Shown here piece by piece: positions 9,387 to 17,845 of a DNA stretch of 64,000 nucleotides; position 1 is the first letter of the stretch, and each line of letters opens with the position of its first letter. Made by a program: the position numbers and the translations under genes. This DNA is from Cronobacter universalis NCTC 9529. GTDB lineage: Bacteria; Pseudomonadota; Gammaproteobacteria; Enterobacterales; Enterobacteriaceae. The notes under the pieces were generated by a model. It had not been told where the DNA came from. It did not search any database and saw nothing but the letters and a program-made list of their open reading frames with translations. The stretch covers positions 2,108,001-2,172,000 of the forward strand of contig NZ_CP012257.1 of the NCBI RefSeq assembly GCF_001277175.1. Direction: 5' to 3'.

Positions 9387-10733
9387 TCAGAATGAGAGCA
9401 GCCAGTCGCGCAGCGACCGGGTATAGCGCGACAGCCCGCGCAGGGTGACAAACTCGTTCACGCCGTGCGCGTTGCCGCCATAGCCGAGCCCGCCGATAAG
9501 AAACGCGGGCGCGACGGGCGCAAAGGCGTAAGCTGGCGCGCAGCCAGGCGCCCAGGGCCAGATCTGCGGGCGCGCCTGCTGCTGGTGATAGCTATTGATA
9601 AGTTCCATTACGCCTGCGTCGTCAGCCGAAAAGCGCCTGCCGGGGTAGCTGTCATCCACGACCAACTCCACGCCTGTTATCTCCTGATGAGAGAGCGACG
9701 CGCGCATAGCGTCCAGCAAGATCTCGGGTGAGCTGCCCGGCGGCGTGCGCAGCGCGAATTCGGCGCAGGCGAGCGGGGGAATAATGCCGCGGCCCGGCAG
9801 CGGCGTGGTGCGGATTTCGCTTAAGTTCAGCACCGCGCTGCCAAGTAAAAACGCCAGCGCCTCGCGGGTGTCGCCTGAAATCGTCAGCCGCTGGCTTTTG
9901 CGCATCGTCAGTTCATCGGCAATGCTGAACTGCGGGGCCAGCTCGTCCAGGATACTCAGCGCGGCGTCATCCAACGGCAGCGTTTCCAGCACGCCGTTGC
10001 GCCCGGCGGGCGCGATGGCGGCGAGCGCCTGCACCAGCCGCCACGCGGGGTTGGCTATCCACGCCGCGTTGCTCGCATGAATGGCGGCCTGCGGGCCGCC
10101 CCAGTCGCCGCCCGCGACACGCAGACGCCCTGCGGTCATGCCGGTAAAGCCGAGATAGAGCCGCGGCGCGCCGCCGCCATATTCGCACAGCGACGGGAAC
10201 AGCACGGCGAGCGCGGGCGAGACCGGGCACGGCGTGCGGGCGAGATAGCGTCGGAGCGTGCCGCTGCCGCACTCTTCTTCGCCCTCGAGCAGGATCTCCA
10301 GATTGGTGGCCAGCCTGCCGCTCTCCCACAGATCGCGCACCACGGTGAGCATGCCGGCGAGCGGGCCTTTGTTGTTTTCCGCGCCGCGCGAAATAAACAC
10401 GTCGCCCTTCTCGGCCCAGCGGCGAATGCCGCCGGTGAACGGGTCGACCTGCCAGCCCTCGGCATCGGCGGGCATGACGTCATACATGTTGTAGAGCACC
10501 AGCGTGTCGGGCGCGCCGATGTCCACGCGGACATGCACCAGCGGCGGGCTGTCGGCGGGCTGCTGCGCCACCGGCAGGATCACCCTGGCGTCCAGTTCGT
10601 CGATTAGCCAGGCTTCGAGCCAGGCGGCGAGAGAGCGCTGCTCATCCGGCTCATCCGCCACGCTTTGCCAGGCGGTAAGAGAAGAGAGCAGCTCCAGGGT
10701 CGCATCCAGGCTGGCATGCGGCTGAACGGTCAT
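9387..10733 (-). CDS. M20-family peptidase homologue with non-canonical metal site
   Basis: A 448-aa protein with the overall layout of M20 dipeptidases/deacetylases, including DPFTGGI, KGPLAGML, LLEGEEECGS and the C-terminal GGNAHGVNEF. Several metal-site residues differ. The usual GHxDV reads NMYDV (Met83 in place of the first His, Asp85 kept). The bridging Asp in RGAxDxKG is Asn120. The third ligand Asp is not evident in AVLFPSLCEY, and the dimer-lobe DxHSG reads DWGGP. Glu152-Glu153 and the final His are kept. It may use another chemistry, or be a binding protein derived from the enzyme. It overlaps the DppB-like permease by ATGA, so it belongs to the operon. Confidence 0.75.
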   Translation of the reverse strand: MTVQPHASLDATLELLSSLTAWQSVADEPDEQRSLAAWLEAWLIDELDARVILPVAQQPADSPPLVHVRVDIGAPDTLVLYNMYDVMPADAEGWQVDPFTGGIRRWAEKGDVFISRGAENNKGPLAGMLTVVRDLWESGRLATNLEILLEGEEECGSGTLRRYLARTPCPVSPALAVLFPSLCEYGGGAPRLYLGFTGMTAGRLRVAGGDWGGPQAAIHASNAAWIANPAWRLVQALAAIAPAGRNGVLETLPLDDAALSILDELAPQFSIADELTMRKSQRLTISGDTREALAFLLGSAVLNLSEIRTTPLPGRGIIPPLACAEFALRTPPGSSPEILLDAMRASLSHQEITGVELVVDDSYPGRRFSADDAGVMELINSYHQQQARPQIWPWAPGCAPAYAFAPVAPAFLIGGLGYGGNAHGVNEFVTLRGLSRYTRSLRDWLLSF

Positions 10734-11644
10734 AAACGTATCCTTGGGTTCAGTACCAGGTAAAGCAAATCAATCAGCAGGTTCACCACCACGAACGTCA
10801 GCGCGGCGAGCAGCACCACGCCCTGCACCAGCGGAAAATCGCGGTTCTGAATAGCCTGCACCGCCAGGCGGCCGATGCCCGGCCAGGCGAAGATAATCTC
10901 GGTGACCAGCGCGCCGCCAAGCAGCGCGGCCAGCGAAATCCCCTGTACGGTCACTACAGGGATCAGCGCGTTGCGAAGCCCGTGACGCACCAGCACCCGC
11001 CAGGCGCTGAGGCCTTTGGCGCGCGCGGTGCGGATGTAATCCTGATCCAGTACGTCAATCAGGCTCGCGCGCACCAGACGCGCCATCGCGCTCATGTAGT
11101 AAGCGCCCAGGCAGACCGCGGGCATAATGAGCTGTAACGGCTCGCCGTAGCCGCCGGAGGGCAGCAGGCGCAGTTGCAGGCTGAAGAACAATATCATCAG
11201 CAGTCCCAGCCAGAACACCGGCACCGCCTGACCGCTGAAGGCCACCAGACGCGCCAGCAAGTCCCAGATAGTGTCGCGCCACAGCGCGCTCACCAGCCCG
11301 AGCGCCAGACCCGCGAGGGTGCTCCAGGCGAGCGCCGTCAGCGCCAGCAGCGCGGTGGCGGGCAGACGCTCGGCAATCAGCGTTGAGACCGGCTGGCCAA
11401 AGCGCAGGGAGTCGCCCAGATCGCCGCGCAGCAGGTGGCCCGCGTAGTCGGCGTATTGCGTCAGCAGCGGCCTGTCAAAGCCCATCGCGTGGCGGAAATC
11501 GGCAATCTCCTGCGCGGTGGCGCCGGGCGGCATCATGACCGCCGCCGGATCGCCCGTCAGGTGCAGGCTGAAGAATATCAGCAGCGAGACGCCGAACATG
11601 ACCAGCAGCGCCTGGAAAAAGCGGGAAATCAGATAGCGCGCCAT
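10730..11644 (-). CDS. DppB-like ABC permease
   Basis: A 304-aa inner-membrane permease of the oligopeptide/nickel BPD_transp_1 family, starting MARYLISRFFQALLVMFGVSL as is typical of the B subunit, with about six membrane helices. The cytoplasmic EAA loop (about residues 200-225, YIRTARAKGLSAWRVL then RHGLRNALIP) contacts the ATPase. The start ATG shares one base with the stop of the upstream C-type permease (TAATG), and its stop overlaps the M20 start, so the operon is tightly coupled. Confidence 0.92.
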   Translation of the reverse strand: MARYLISRFFQALLVMFGVSLLIFFSLHLTGDPAAVMMPPGATAQEIADFRHAMGFDRPLLTQYADYAGHLLRGDLGDSLRFGQPVSTLIAERLPATALLALTALAWSTLAGLALGLVSALWRDTIWDLLARLVAFSGQAVPVFWLGLLMILFFSLQLRLLPSGGYGEPLQLIMPAVCLGAYYMSAMARLVRASLIDVLDQDYIRTARAKGLSAWRVLVRHGLRNALIPVVTVQGISLAALLGGALVTEIIFAWPGIGRLAVQAIQNRDFPLVQGVVLLAALTFVVVNLLIDLLYLVLNPRIRL

Positions 11645-12489
11645 TATTCGACCCTCGCCTGCGTGGTGCGCAGCCAGTAGTCGCCGAGCAGGTTACAGCC
11701 CACCACCAGCATCGCGATGGCGCAGCCGGGCCAGACCACCAGCCACGGCGCGAGCAGCATATAGGCGCGGCCTTCGCCGATAAGATTGCCAAGCGTCGGC
11801 GTCGGCGGCTGGATGCCCATGCCGAGAAAGCCGACGGAGGCTTCCAGCACAATGAGGCGCGGGATATCGAGCGTCAGCAGCACCAGCAGCGGTGTCGCGA
11901 GCGCCGGTAAAATATGGCGCAGCATGATGCGCAGGTGCGAAAAGCCCATGGTTTTCGCGGCGTCGATATACTCCAGTTCGCGAATTTCCAGCGTCCGGGC
12001 ACGCGCCACGCGGGCGTATATCGCCCAGCTGGTCACGCCCATAATCACAATAATGTTGGTAAGCGAGGTGCCGAACAGCGCCATCACCAGCAGGATCAGC
12101 AGAATAAACGGCACCGCCAGCTGAATGTCGATAAGCCGCATGATGAGCGCGTCGACCCAGCCGCCGAAGTAACCGGCCACCATGCCCATCAGCGTGCCCA
12201 TCGTGGCGGCGATGAGCGCGGCGATAATCACCACGAACAGCGAAAGGCGGGCGCCCGCGAGAATACGCGCGAGCACGTCGCGGCCCAGCTGATCGGCGCC
12301 CAGCCAGTGCTGCGGGCCGGGAGCCTGAAAGACCGCGGCGAGATCGCTTTGCAGCGGATCGGGTAACGGAAGCCAGGGAGAGAGAAGCGCGGCCAGGATG
12401 AGTACAGCCAACAGCGCGCCGCCGAGAAGGCCGTCCCCCGGCAGGGGACGGCGGCGTGAACGGGATGCGTAACGGCCAGGGAAGATCAT
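11644..12489 (-). CDS. DppC-like ABC permease
   Basis: A 281-aa permease of the C-type partner family. It has the usual N-terminal membrane helix, then HWLGADQLGRDVLARIL, a hallmark of DppC/OppC proteins, and an EAA loop YIDAAKTMGFSHLRIMLRH near residues 170-190. About six membrane helices are visible. It overlaps the binding-protein gene by four bases (ATGA) and the B permease by one. It forms a heterodimer with the DppB-like subunit around the translocation path. Confidence 0.92.
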   Translation of the reverse strand: MIFPGRYASRSRRRPLPGDGLLGGALLAVLILAALLSPWLPLPDPLQSDLAAVFQAPGPQHWLGADQLGRDVLARILAGARLSLFVVIIAALIAATMGTLMGMVAGYFGGWVDALIMRLIDIQLAVPFILLILLVMALFGTSLTNIIVIMGVTSWAIYARVARARTLEIRELEYIDAAKTMGFSHLRIMLRHILPALATPLLVLLTLDIPRLIVLEASVGFLGMGIQPPTPTLGNLIGEGRAYMLLAPWLVVWPGCAIAMLVVGCNLLGDYWLRTTQARVE

Positions 12490-13979
12490 TTCATCCTCAT
12501 ATCGAACAACGACACGCGGGCGTCTTCACGGCCTGTAAACGTGACGTTGTCACTGGAAGCGTAAATCGCGTCCTCCCGGTAGAGCGGGATGAGCGGCTGT
12601 TCTGCGGCGACGCGATCCTGGATCAGCTCCAGCAATGCTTTGCGCTTCGTGGCATCCACCGTGGCGCGGCTCTCGTTTAAGAGCTTATCAAGCGCCGGGT
12701 CGCTCACCGTTGAGTACGGCTCGCCTGCGTGCAGCACCGGGTAGAGCGCGGCGTCGGCGTCCAGCGTCTGGGTGGAGCCCCAGCCCAGCATATAGAGCGG
12801 GGCCTGTTTGCCGGACGCCACCTGCTGGGTGTAGACCGACCACTCCGGCACCTCGAGCTGCGCCTTCACGCCGATGGCGGCGAGATCGGCCACTATCGCC
12901 TGGCCTACGTCAGCGCTGGCGATATAACGGCGCGGCGCCTGGAATTTCACGGTGAAGCCCTGCGGGTAGCCCGCCTCTTTCAGCAGCGCTTTGGCTTTTT
13001 CGCGGTTCTGTTTCGGCGCGGCGATGGCTTTATAGCCGTAATCTTTCGGGCCCGCCAGCGTGCCGGTCGGCGTGCCGAAACCGTGCAGCAGCGACTGCGT
13101 ATAGGCGTCGCGGTTCAGCGCCAGCGACAGCGCCTGACGCACGCGCGCGTCGTTCAGCGGCGGCTCGCTGTTTTTAATGCCGAGGTAAATCGTCAGCCCG
13201 CCGCCTTTCACCTGCTCAAGCTTCACGCCGGGTTTGCTTTTCACCAGCGGGGCGAGATCCGCCGGCACGCCTTCCACCAGCTGCGCTTCGCCGGTCAGCA
13301 GCGCGGTGATGCGCGCGGTCGCTTCCGGGATCGGGCGCCAGATGACTTCGTCAATGGACGGCTTGCCGCGCCAGTAGTTGGGGTTGGCCTCCATCACAAC
13401 ACGTTCATCGGGAATGAAAGTTTTGACGATATAAGCGCCACTTCCGACAGGTTTTCGTGCAAATTCCGCAGCACCGACTTTACTTACATAACCAGGCGGC
13501 ACGATATAAGCCGGATAACGACTCATGCGGGTGGGCAGGAGCGGATCGGGGCCATTGGTGTGAATACGCACCTGATAGTCGCCGGTGACCTCGACCGATT
13601 TAATCGTTCGGATATAAGAGATGGTGGGGGCGTGGTTGGCCGGGTCGAGGATGCGGTCGATGGAAAACTTGACTGCCGCGGCATTGACTGGCTCGCCGTT
13701 GGTAAATTTGACATCCTTACGCAGATCGAACTGCCATGTGGTGTCGTTGATGGCTTCCCAGTGGGTGGCGAGGCCGGGTTTCAGTTGCATCTGCGCGTCG
13801 CGCAGCACCAGCGTATCGAATACGTTATCCACCAGGGTCGCGGCTTCTTTCAGAAAGCCGGGATCCATGGCGGTAGCGGAAGTGGGCTGCGCAATGGTCA
13901 GCGTACTGGCCTGACTGAGCGGAGCGAGTAAAGAAAGCGCCACAGAAAGTGAGAGAAGCTTACGGGACAGTCGTTTCAT
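12486..13979 (-). CDS. Periplasmic substrate-binding protein of the peptide/opine ABC system
   Basis: A 497-aa SBP_bac_5 protein with a signal peptide cleaved near residue 25 (LSQAS). The mature part begins TLTIAQPTSATAMDP and holds the family blocks LATHWEAINDTTWQF, PVGSGAYIV and ANPNYWRGKP. It lacks the DppA carboxylate and amine pocket motifs, so its ligand is probably not an ordinary dipeptide. It is the first gene of a five-gene minus-strand operon (binding protein, permease C, permease B, M20-like, cyclodeaminase-like). A divergent regulatory region separates it from a frameshifted GntR regulator gene. Confidence 0.9.
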   Translation of the reverse strand: MKRLSRKLLSLSVALSLLAPLSQASTLTIAQPTSATAMDPGFLKEAATLVDNVFDTLVLRDAQMQLKPGLATHWEAINDTTWQFDLRKDVKFTNGEPVNAAAVKFSIDRILDPANHAPTISYIRTIKSVEVTGDYQVRIHTNGPDPLLPTRMSRYPAYIVPPGYVSKVGAAEFARKPVGSGAYIVKTFIPDERVVMEANPNYWRGKPSIDEVIWRPIPEATARITALLTGEAQLVEGVPADLAPLVKSKPGVKLEQVKGGGLTIYLGIKNSEPPLNDARVRQALSLALNRDAYTQSLLHGFGTPTGTLAGPKDYGYKAIAAPKQNREKAKALLKEAGYPQGFTVKFQAPRRYIASADVGQAIVADLAAIGVKAQLEVPEWSVYTQQVASGKQAPLYMLGWGSTQTLDADAALYPVLHAGEPYSTVSDPALDKLLNESRATVDATKRKALLELIQDRVAAEQPLIPLYREDAIYASSDNVTFTGREDARVSLFDMRMK

Positions 13980-14156
13980 TAGGTCAATACCTTAATGGTT
14001 GTCGTACTGGTCAGTGAACGTTTTGGTTATTTTAGGTTTTCCTGACCATAAAAACCGTGTTATCAAAGATATAGAATATATCCTCTGGTCAGGATGACGA
14101 GACGTCAGTTAAGCGCCTGCTAATACAAAGTAAATTTTTTACGACAGGAAATAAAC
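13980..14156. promoter_or_regulatory. Divergent control region with nested dyads
   Basis: Between the uptake operon and the GntR gene lie TCCTGACCA (14040-14048) and its exact inverse TGGTCAGGA (14086-14094), with another TGGTCAG at 14008-14014. Centred inside is GATATA-GAA-TATATC (14068-14082), a perfect 6-base-arm dyad. FCD-type GntR proteins bind TGGT/ACCA half-sites, so these are plausible operator pieces. Confidence 0.5.
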
Positions 14157-14808
14157 ATGTTGGATCTGGAAAAAGCGCAACGCCTGAGTTTAACCATGCA
14201 AGTGGAAGTGAGATTGAAAAACGCCCTTATCGTTGGCAGCCTGCGTCCGGGCGCTCGTCTGGTCACGAAGGAGATCGCCGATCAACTGGGGATCAGCATC
14301 ACGCCGGTACGCGAAGCGCTGCTGCGTCTGGTCTCTTCCGGCGCGCTCAACGCCACCCCGGCGCAGGCGTTTCTGGTGCCGGAAATCAGCGAGGCGCGCT
14401 ACGACGAAGTGACGAAGATCCGCAAAAATCTTGAAGGGATGGCGGCGGAAGCGGCGGCGCAGAATATCACCCCGGCGCGTATGGCCCATCTGCGTGAGCT
14501 GTGCGACGCGTTTCGCGAAGCCAAAATGTCCGGCAATGTTGAGCAGGCGTTGCAGGCCAACCGCGCGTTTCGTTTTCAGCTCTACAGCTGGGCCGATATG
14601 CCGACCGCTGATTGAACAGCTCTGGATGCGTATCGGCCCGTGCTTTAACTATCTCTACCCACAGTCGGAAGATTTTGTGCGCGGACATCATAATTATGAT
14701 GATTTGCTGGAAGCGCTTGAGGCGGGCGATGGCGAAGCGGCCGCACGCGCGATACATAAAGCGATTAACGACGGCGCGCTTATCCTGAAAAAACAGTATT
14801 TCGGCTAA
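14157..14808 (+). pseudogene. GntR-family (FCD) regulator, frameshifted
   Basis: The first 149 codons encode a GntR winged helix (ITKEIADQLGISITPVREAL-like segment near residues 38-57) and the start of an FCD ligand domain. Translation then hits TGA at 14613-14615. The remaining FCD part continues in the +1 frame (LIEQLWMRIGPCFNYLYP to KKQYFG, stop 14806-14808). Reading CCGACGCTGATT instead of the actual CCGACCGCTGATT at 14601-14613 restores one open frame, so a single extra C near 14605 explains the break. As written the product lacks most of the effector domain. It may be a true lesion or a base-call error. It is divergent from, and probably regulated, the uptake operon. Confidence 0.8.
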
Positions 14809-14917
14809 TCCGCACACCGGCAAAACATTGCCGGAATGCGTATTTCCCTTTTCGTCTCCCCGGCGCTTTACTGACAGGGCAGCACAACGCCTGCGCACCG
14901 CCGAGGAGGCGATCATC

Positions 14918-15097
14918 ATGCACATCTCCGTACGTCGTCATGCGTCGCGCTCACGTATCCGCCGCATACTCCGCGCCTGGCTCACGCCGCAGCCGCCCGA
15001 GACGCGCGCGCTGATGCTGGAATCCTTTATCCCTTACGGACATCTCTATGGTCTTGATTTCGGCAATATCGATCCGGGCCTGCACCGCACGCGCTAA
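14918..15097 (+). CDS. Small basic ORF, 59 aa, unknown
   Basis: The ATG at 14918 follows a strong GAGGAGG (14903-14909) at ideal spacing, the main argument that it is real. The product is Arg/His-rich at the N-terminus (MHISVRRHASRSRIRRILRA) and has a more ordinary second half (ETRALMLESFIPYGHLYGLD). There is no signal peptide or membrane segment. A good terminator hairpin starts 55 bases downstream, giving a monocistronic or terminal unit after the GntR gene. I do not recognise a family. Confidence 0.55.
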   Translation: MHISVRRHASRSRIRRILRAWLTPQPPETRALMLESFIPYGHLYGLDFGNIDPGLHRTR

Positions 15098-15152
15098 CCG
15101 GTACCGTCGCGGTATCCGGCTGCGTTACTGGAATGAGCTGTGCACGCTGCAG

Positions 15153-15208
15153 ATGGCCTTTGTCACGACAGCTTCCCGCGAGGCTGTCGGGTAAAAGGCC
15201 ATTTTTAT
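15153..15208 (+). terminator. Nested-stem rho-independent terminator
   Basis: The outer stem ATGGCCTTT (15153-15161) pairs with AAAGGCCAT (15194-15202), the inner stem GACAGC pairs with GCTGTC, and a T-rich run follows. It ends transcription from the small ORF. Confidence 0.75.
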
Positions 15209-15255
15209 TGCGTGTGAGTTTATGCCAGACGCTTACGCGACGCCGCTATCTTGCG

Positions 15256-15521
15256 TCAGACGCCCATGATGGCGCGCCAGGCGATAAACGCGCACAGCGC
15301 AGAGGCAATGAGATCGGTAAAAAACCACAGGTCGTCGTAATTTTCCTGATTAGCGCTGCCGTGTAACCAGCGCGCGAACGCGTTAGCCGTATCCAGGCTG
15401 ATAAAGCGTACGCGTCAATCACACGCGCAAAGACGCCGAAAAGCGCCACAAACAGCAGCGTCTTAGCTGCGCGTCGGGCAAGCGTCGCCATATAAATTTT
15501 GTAGTTGCTTAACAACGCCAT
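15256..15521 (-). pseudogene. Frameshifted small membrane-protein gene
   Basis: From ATG 15521 (AGGGAG site upstream) the frame reads MALLSNYKIYMATLAR, then a hydrophobic segment TLLFVALFGVFARVIDA. After about residue 37 this frame becomes low-complexity Arg/Ser-rich. The frame one base over is clearly protein-like: FISLDTANAFARWLHGS, then a second hydrophobic segment ending CAFIAWRAIMGV with TGA at 15258-15256. One missing base near 15405-15412 would give a single protein of about 88 residues with two membrane helices. The family is not recognised. It is the second one-base break within 900 bases. Confidence 0.6.
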
Positions 15522-15719
15522 AATGCTCCCTGGTTAGCGTTATTGATGGAAGAGAAAGGATAACGGTTACCCGTCGATGACGGCGTTACAGAAAACGCCA
15601 TGAAGCCCAATCATGAGCGAATCAGAATCTCTCCGGTATAACATTCCTGGCGTTTCCCCCGAAATTCTTAAGCGTCGCCGAGCGGCCTATTTTTATTGCC
15701 GCTTTTTTCCACATTTTGC

Positions 15720-15746
15720 TAAAAATATCGGCGGCTTAGCCGATAA
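15720..15746 (+). promoter_or_regulatory. Sigma-28 (FliA) flagellar promoter
   Basis: TAAAAATA (15720-15727), exactly 11 bases, then GCCGATAA (15739-15746). The -10 box is a perfect match to the FliA consensus and the -35 box (TAAAGTTT) matches closely. It lies 50 bases upstream of the chemoreceptor gene, placing that gene in the flagellar class 3 regulon. Confidence 0.85.
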
Positions 15747-15796
15747 CCTCCTGTGGCTTTTTAGCGAGGCCCGATTATCGTAAAACAGGAGGCAGG

Positions 15797-17731
15797 ATGG
15801 CTGTACTGGTAACTCGATTACGCAACGTTCGCATAACCCGCAAGCTCGCCGCCGGATTTGGCGTGGTGCTGCTGCTGGTGGCGCTGGCGACAGCGCTTTC
15901 CGTGGCGCGTTTTATGGCCATCCGCGACGTTTCCGTCAAAAGCAATCTTATCTACGACATCAATATCGACGTCTTTCAGGCCAAAATTAACCGGCTTAAA
16001 TATTTCTATACCGGCGATGACGACGCCCGCGCGCTGATGAGTCGCTATGTCGACGAGGCGCTCGCGAAAACGCATGAGGCCAGCGCCCTCGGCTGGTCAC
16101 CCAACGAACGCGCGATCGTCGCCGATATCCAGCGTTATCTGGCAAGTTTCCAGAGCAGCGTGACCACCATGAGCGACGCCACGACAACGCTCAGCCAGCT
16201 TCGCAGCCAGCTCGACGCCCTGGCAGGCCAGGATGAAACCGCGCGCTATACCCAGCTTATCCGCACGCCGGTGGCCGACCCTGAGCTCTCCTATGCGATT
16301 TACGATCTCCTGTTCGCCATCAGTAATCTGCGGGATTACGCTTACGCGCTGCGCTTTACCGGCACAGAGCAGGCAAGCGAGGCGCTCCAGCGCCGTTTCA
16401 GCGCGGTGGAAGGGCAGTATCAGGCGCTCGTAAGCCGTCTTTCGCCGGAACTCCTGCCGCCGTTCGCGGGCCTCTGGCAGGATACGGTGCGCTACCAGAC
16501 GCTCAGTCGCGACTATTACGCCGCCCGGGAATCGCTGAAGGGCGCGGAAAACGCGGTGAAAACGGCAGGCGATCGGAGTAGCGGCGCAATTAAACAGATG
16601 GTGGCGCTTACCAAAGCGCAGAGTGACGAACTGGCGTCAGGCTCCTCAACGCTTGCCCTGATCCTGGGAGCCTTTGCGATTCTGCTCGGCGTTATCGTCG
16701 CGTGGGCCATCAGCCGCCAGATAATTCGCCCGCTGAAGCTGAACCTGGCGTTCGCCGAACGTATCGCTGATGGCGATTTAACCGCGCAGATTGATATCGA
16801 TCGCCATGACGAGTTCGGCAAACTCACCGGCGCGATGGCGCGCGTGAACGAGAGACTCCGCAGCATGACCGGCGAGCTGCGCGCGAGCGTCGGGCGTCTC
16901 ACCCATACGGCGGACGAAATTGCCTCCGGCAACAGCGCGCTGTCGGCGCGGACCGAACAGCAGACCACGGCGGTGGTGCAGACGGCCGCCAGCATGGAGC
17001 AGCTTACCGCGACCGTGAAAAACAATGCCGATAACGCCCGCCACGCCAGCCAGATCGCCGCGCAGGCATCAAAAACCGCCGGGCGCGGCGGCGACGTGGT
17101 ACGCGATGTCGTGCAGACCATGCAGGAGATTTCCGCCAGTTCGCGCAAAATCGCCGACATTACTGAGGTCATTAACAGCATTTCCTTCCAGACCAATATC
17201 CTGGCGCTCAACGCGGCGGTGGAAGCGGCGCGCGCCGGAGAGCATGGCCGCGGCTTCGCGGTGGTGGCGTCTGAAGTGCGCAGTCTCTCCCAGCGCAGCG
17301 CGCAGGCGGCGAAAGATATCGCGCTACTGATCGATGAGTCGGTCAACCGCATTAAAACCGGGAGCACGCTGGCGACCCGCGCCGGTGAGACGATGGATGA
17401 CGTGGTGAGTTCGGTCACCCGCGTGAACGATATTATGGAAGAGATCTCCTCGGCCTCCCAGGAGCAGAGCCGCGGCATTGAACAAATCGCCCGCGCGGTC
17501 GGCGAGCTGGACGCTACCACGCAGCAGAACGCCGCGCTGGTCAGCGCGTCTTCCACCGCCGCAAGCGATCTTGGCGCCGAGGCGGCCCGTCTGCGCCAGC
17601 TGGCCGGGGCGTTTCGCCTGAAGGCGCAGGCCGCCGCGCCGCGCCCGCAAGCGGTGCCCCTCCGTCCGGCGGCGCCTGTTCCGGCAGCGCCGCGTAAACC
17701 CGCGACGGACGAGGGCTGGACGACTTTCTGA
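15797..17731 (+). CDS. Methyl-accepting chemotaxis protein
   Basis: A 644-aa transmembrane chemoreceptor. Membrane helix 1 is about residues 19-38, the periplasmic ligand domain about 39-285, helix 2 about 286-306 ([19 protein letters not shown]), and a HAMP domain about 307-360. The cytoplasmic four-helix signalling hairpin has the conserved tip [20 protein letters not shown] (near 475-495), which binds CheA/CheW. The C-terminus ends in GWTTF, a variant of the NWETF pentapeptide that tethers CheR and CheB, so this is a high-abundance-type receptor able to adapt by itself. Alternating Gln/Glu sites flank the hairpin. The ligand is unknown. Expression is expected to be FliA-dependent from the promoter above. 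Confidence 0.95.
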   Translation: MAVLVTRLRNVRITRKLAAGFGVVLLLVALATALSVARFMAIRDVSVKSNLIYDINIDVFQAKINRLKYFYTGDDDARALMSRYVDEALAKTHEASALGWSPNERAIVADIQRYLASFQSSVTTMSDATTTLSQLRSQLDALAGQDETARYTQLIRTPVADPELSYAIYDLLFAISNLRDYAYALRFTGTEQASEALQRRFSAVEGQYQALVSRLSPELLPPFAGLWQDTVRYQTLSRDYYAARESLKGAENAVKTAGDRSSGAIKQMVALTKAQSDELASGSSTLALILGAFAILLGVIVAWAISRQIIRPLKLNLAFAERIADGDLTAQIDIDRHDEFGKLTGAMARVNERLRSMTGELRASVGRLTHTADEIASGNSALSARTEQQTTAVVQTAASMEQLTATVKNNADNARHASQIAAQASKTAGRGGDVVRDVVQTMQEISASSRKIADITEVINSISFQTNILALNAAVEAARAGEHGRGFAVVASEVRSLSQRSAQAAKDIALLIDESVNRIKTGSTLATRAGETMDDVVSSVTRVNDIMEEISSASQEQSRGIEQIARAVGELDATTQQNAALVSASSTAASDLGAEAARLRQLAGAFRLKAQAAAPRPQAVPLRPAAPVPAAPRKPATDEGWTTF

Positions 17732-17766
17732 CGTTTCGTCTTCGCCTTATCGCACTTTCTTCTCTC

Positions 17767-17786
17767 GCGCCCGGCTTGCCGGGCGC
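17767..17786 (+). terminator. Hairpin after the chemoreceptor gene
   Basis: GCGCCCGGC and GCCGGGCGC form a perfect 9-bp stem with a 2-base loop. A short T-run follows after four bases, so it is a weak-to-moderate terminator. Confidence 0.45.
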
Positions 17787-17845
17787 CCACTTTTCCCGCG
17801 CTGTACTAAGCTTTCGTTACCCTTAACGCAAATCAGGATAACGAC

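Noticed and set aside
12729..13931. 400-codon plus-strand frame antisense to the binding-protein gene
   Set aside because: No ribosome site or recognisable domain; the minus-strand frame has a signal peptide and family motifs.
16516..17790. 424-codon frame antisense to the chemoreceptor
   Set aside because: Ser/Arg/Ala-rich shadow of a certain chemoreceptor gene.
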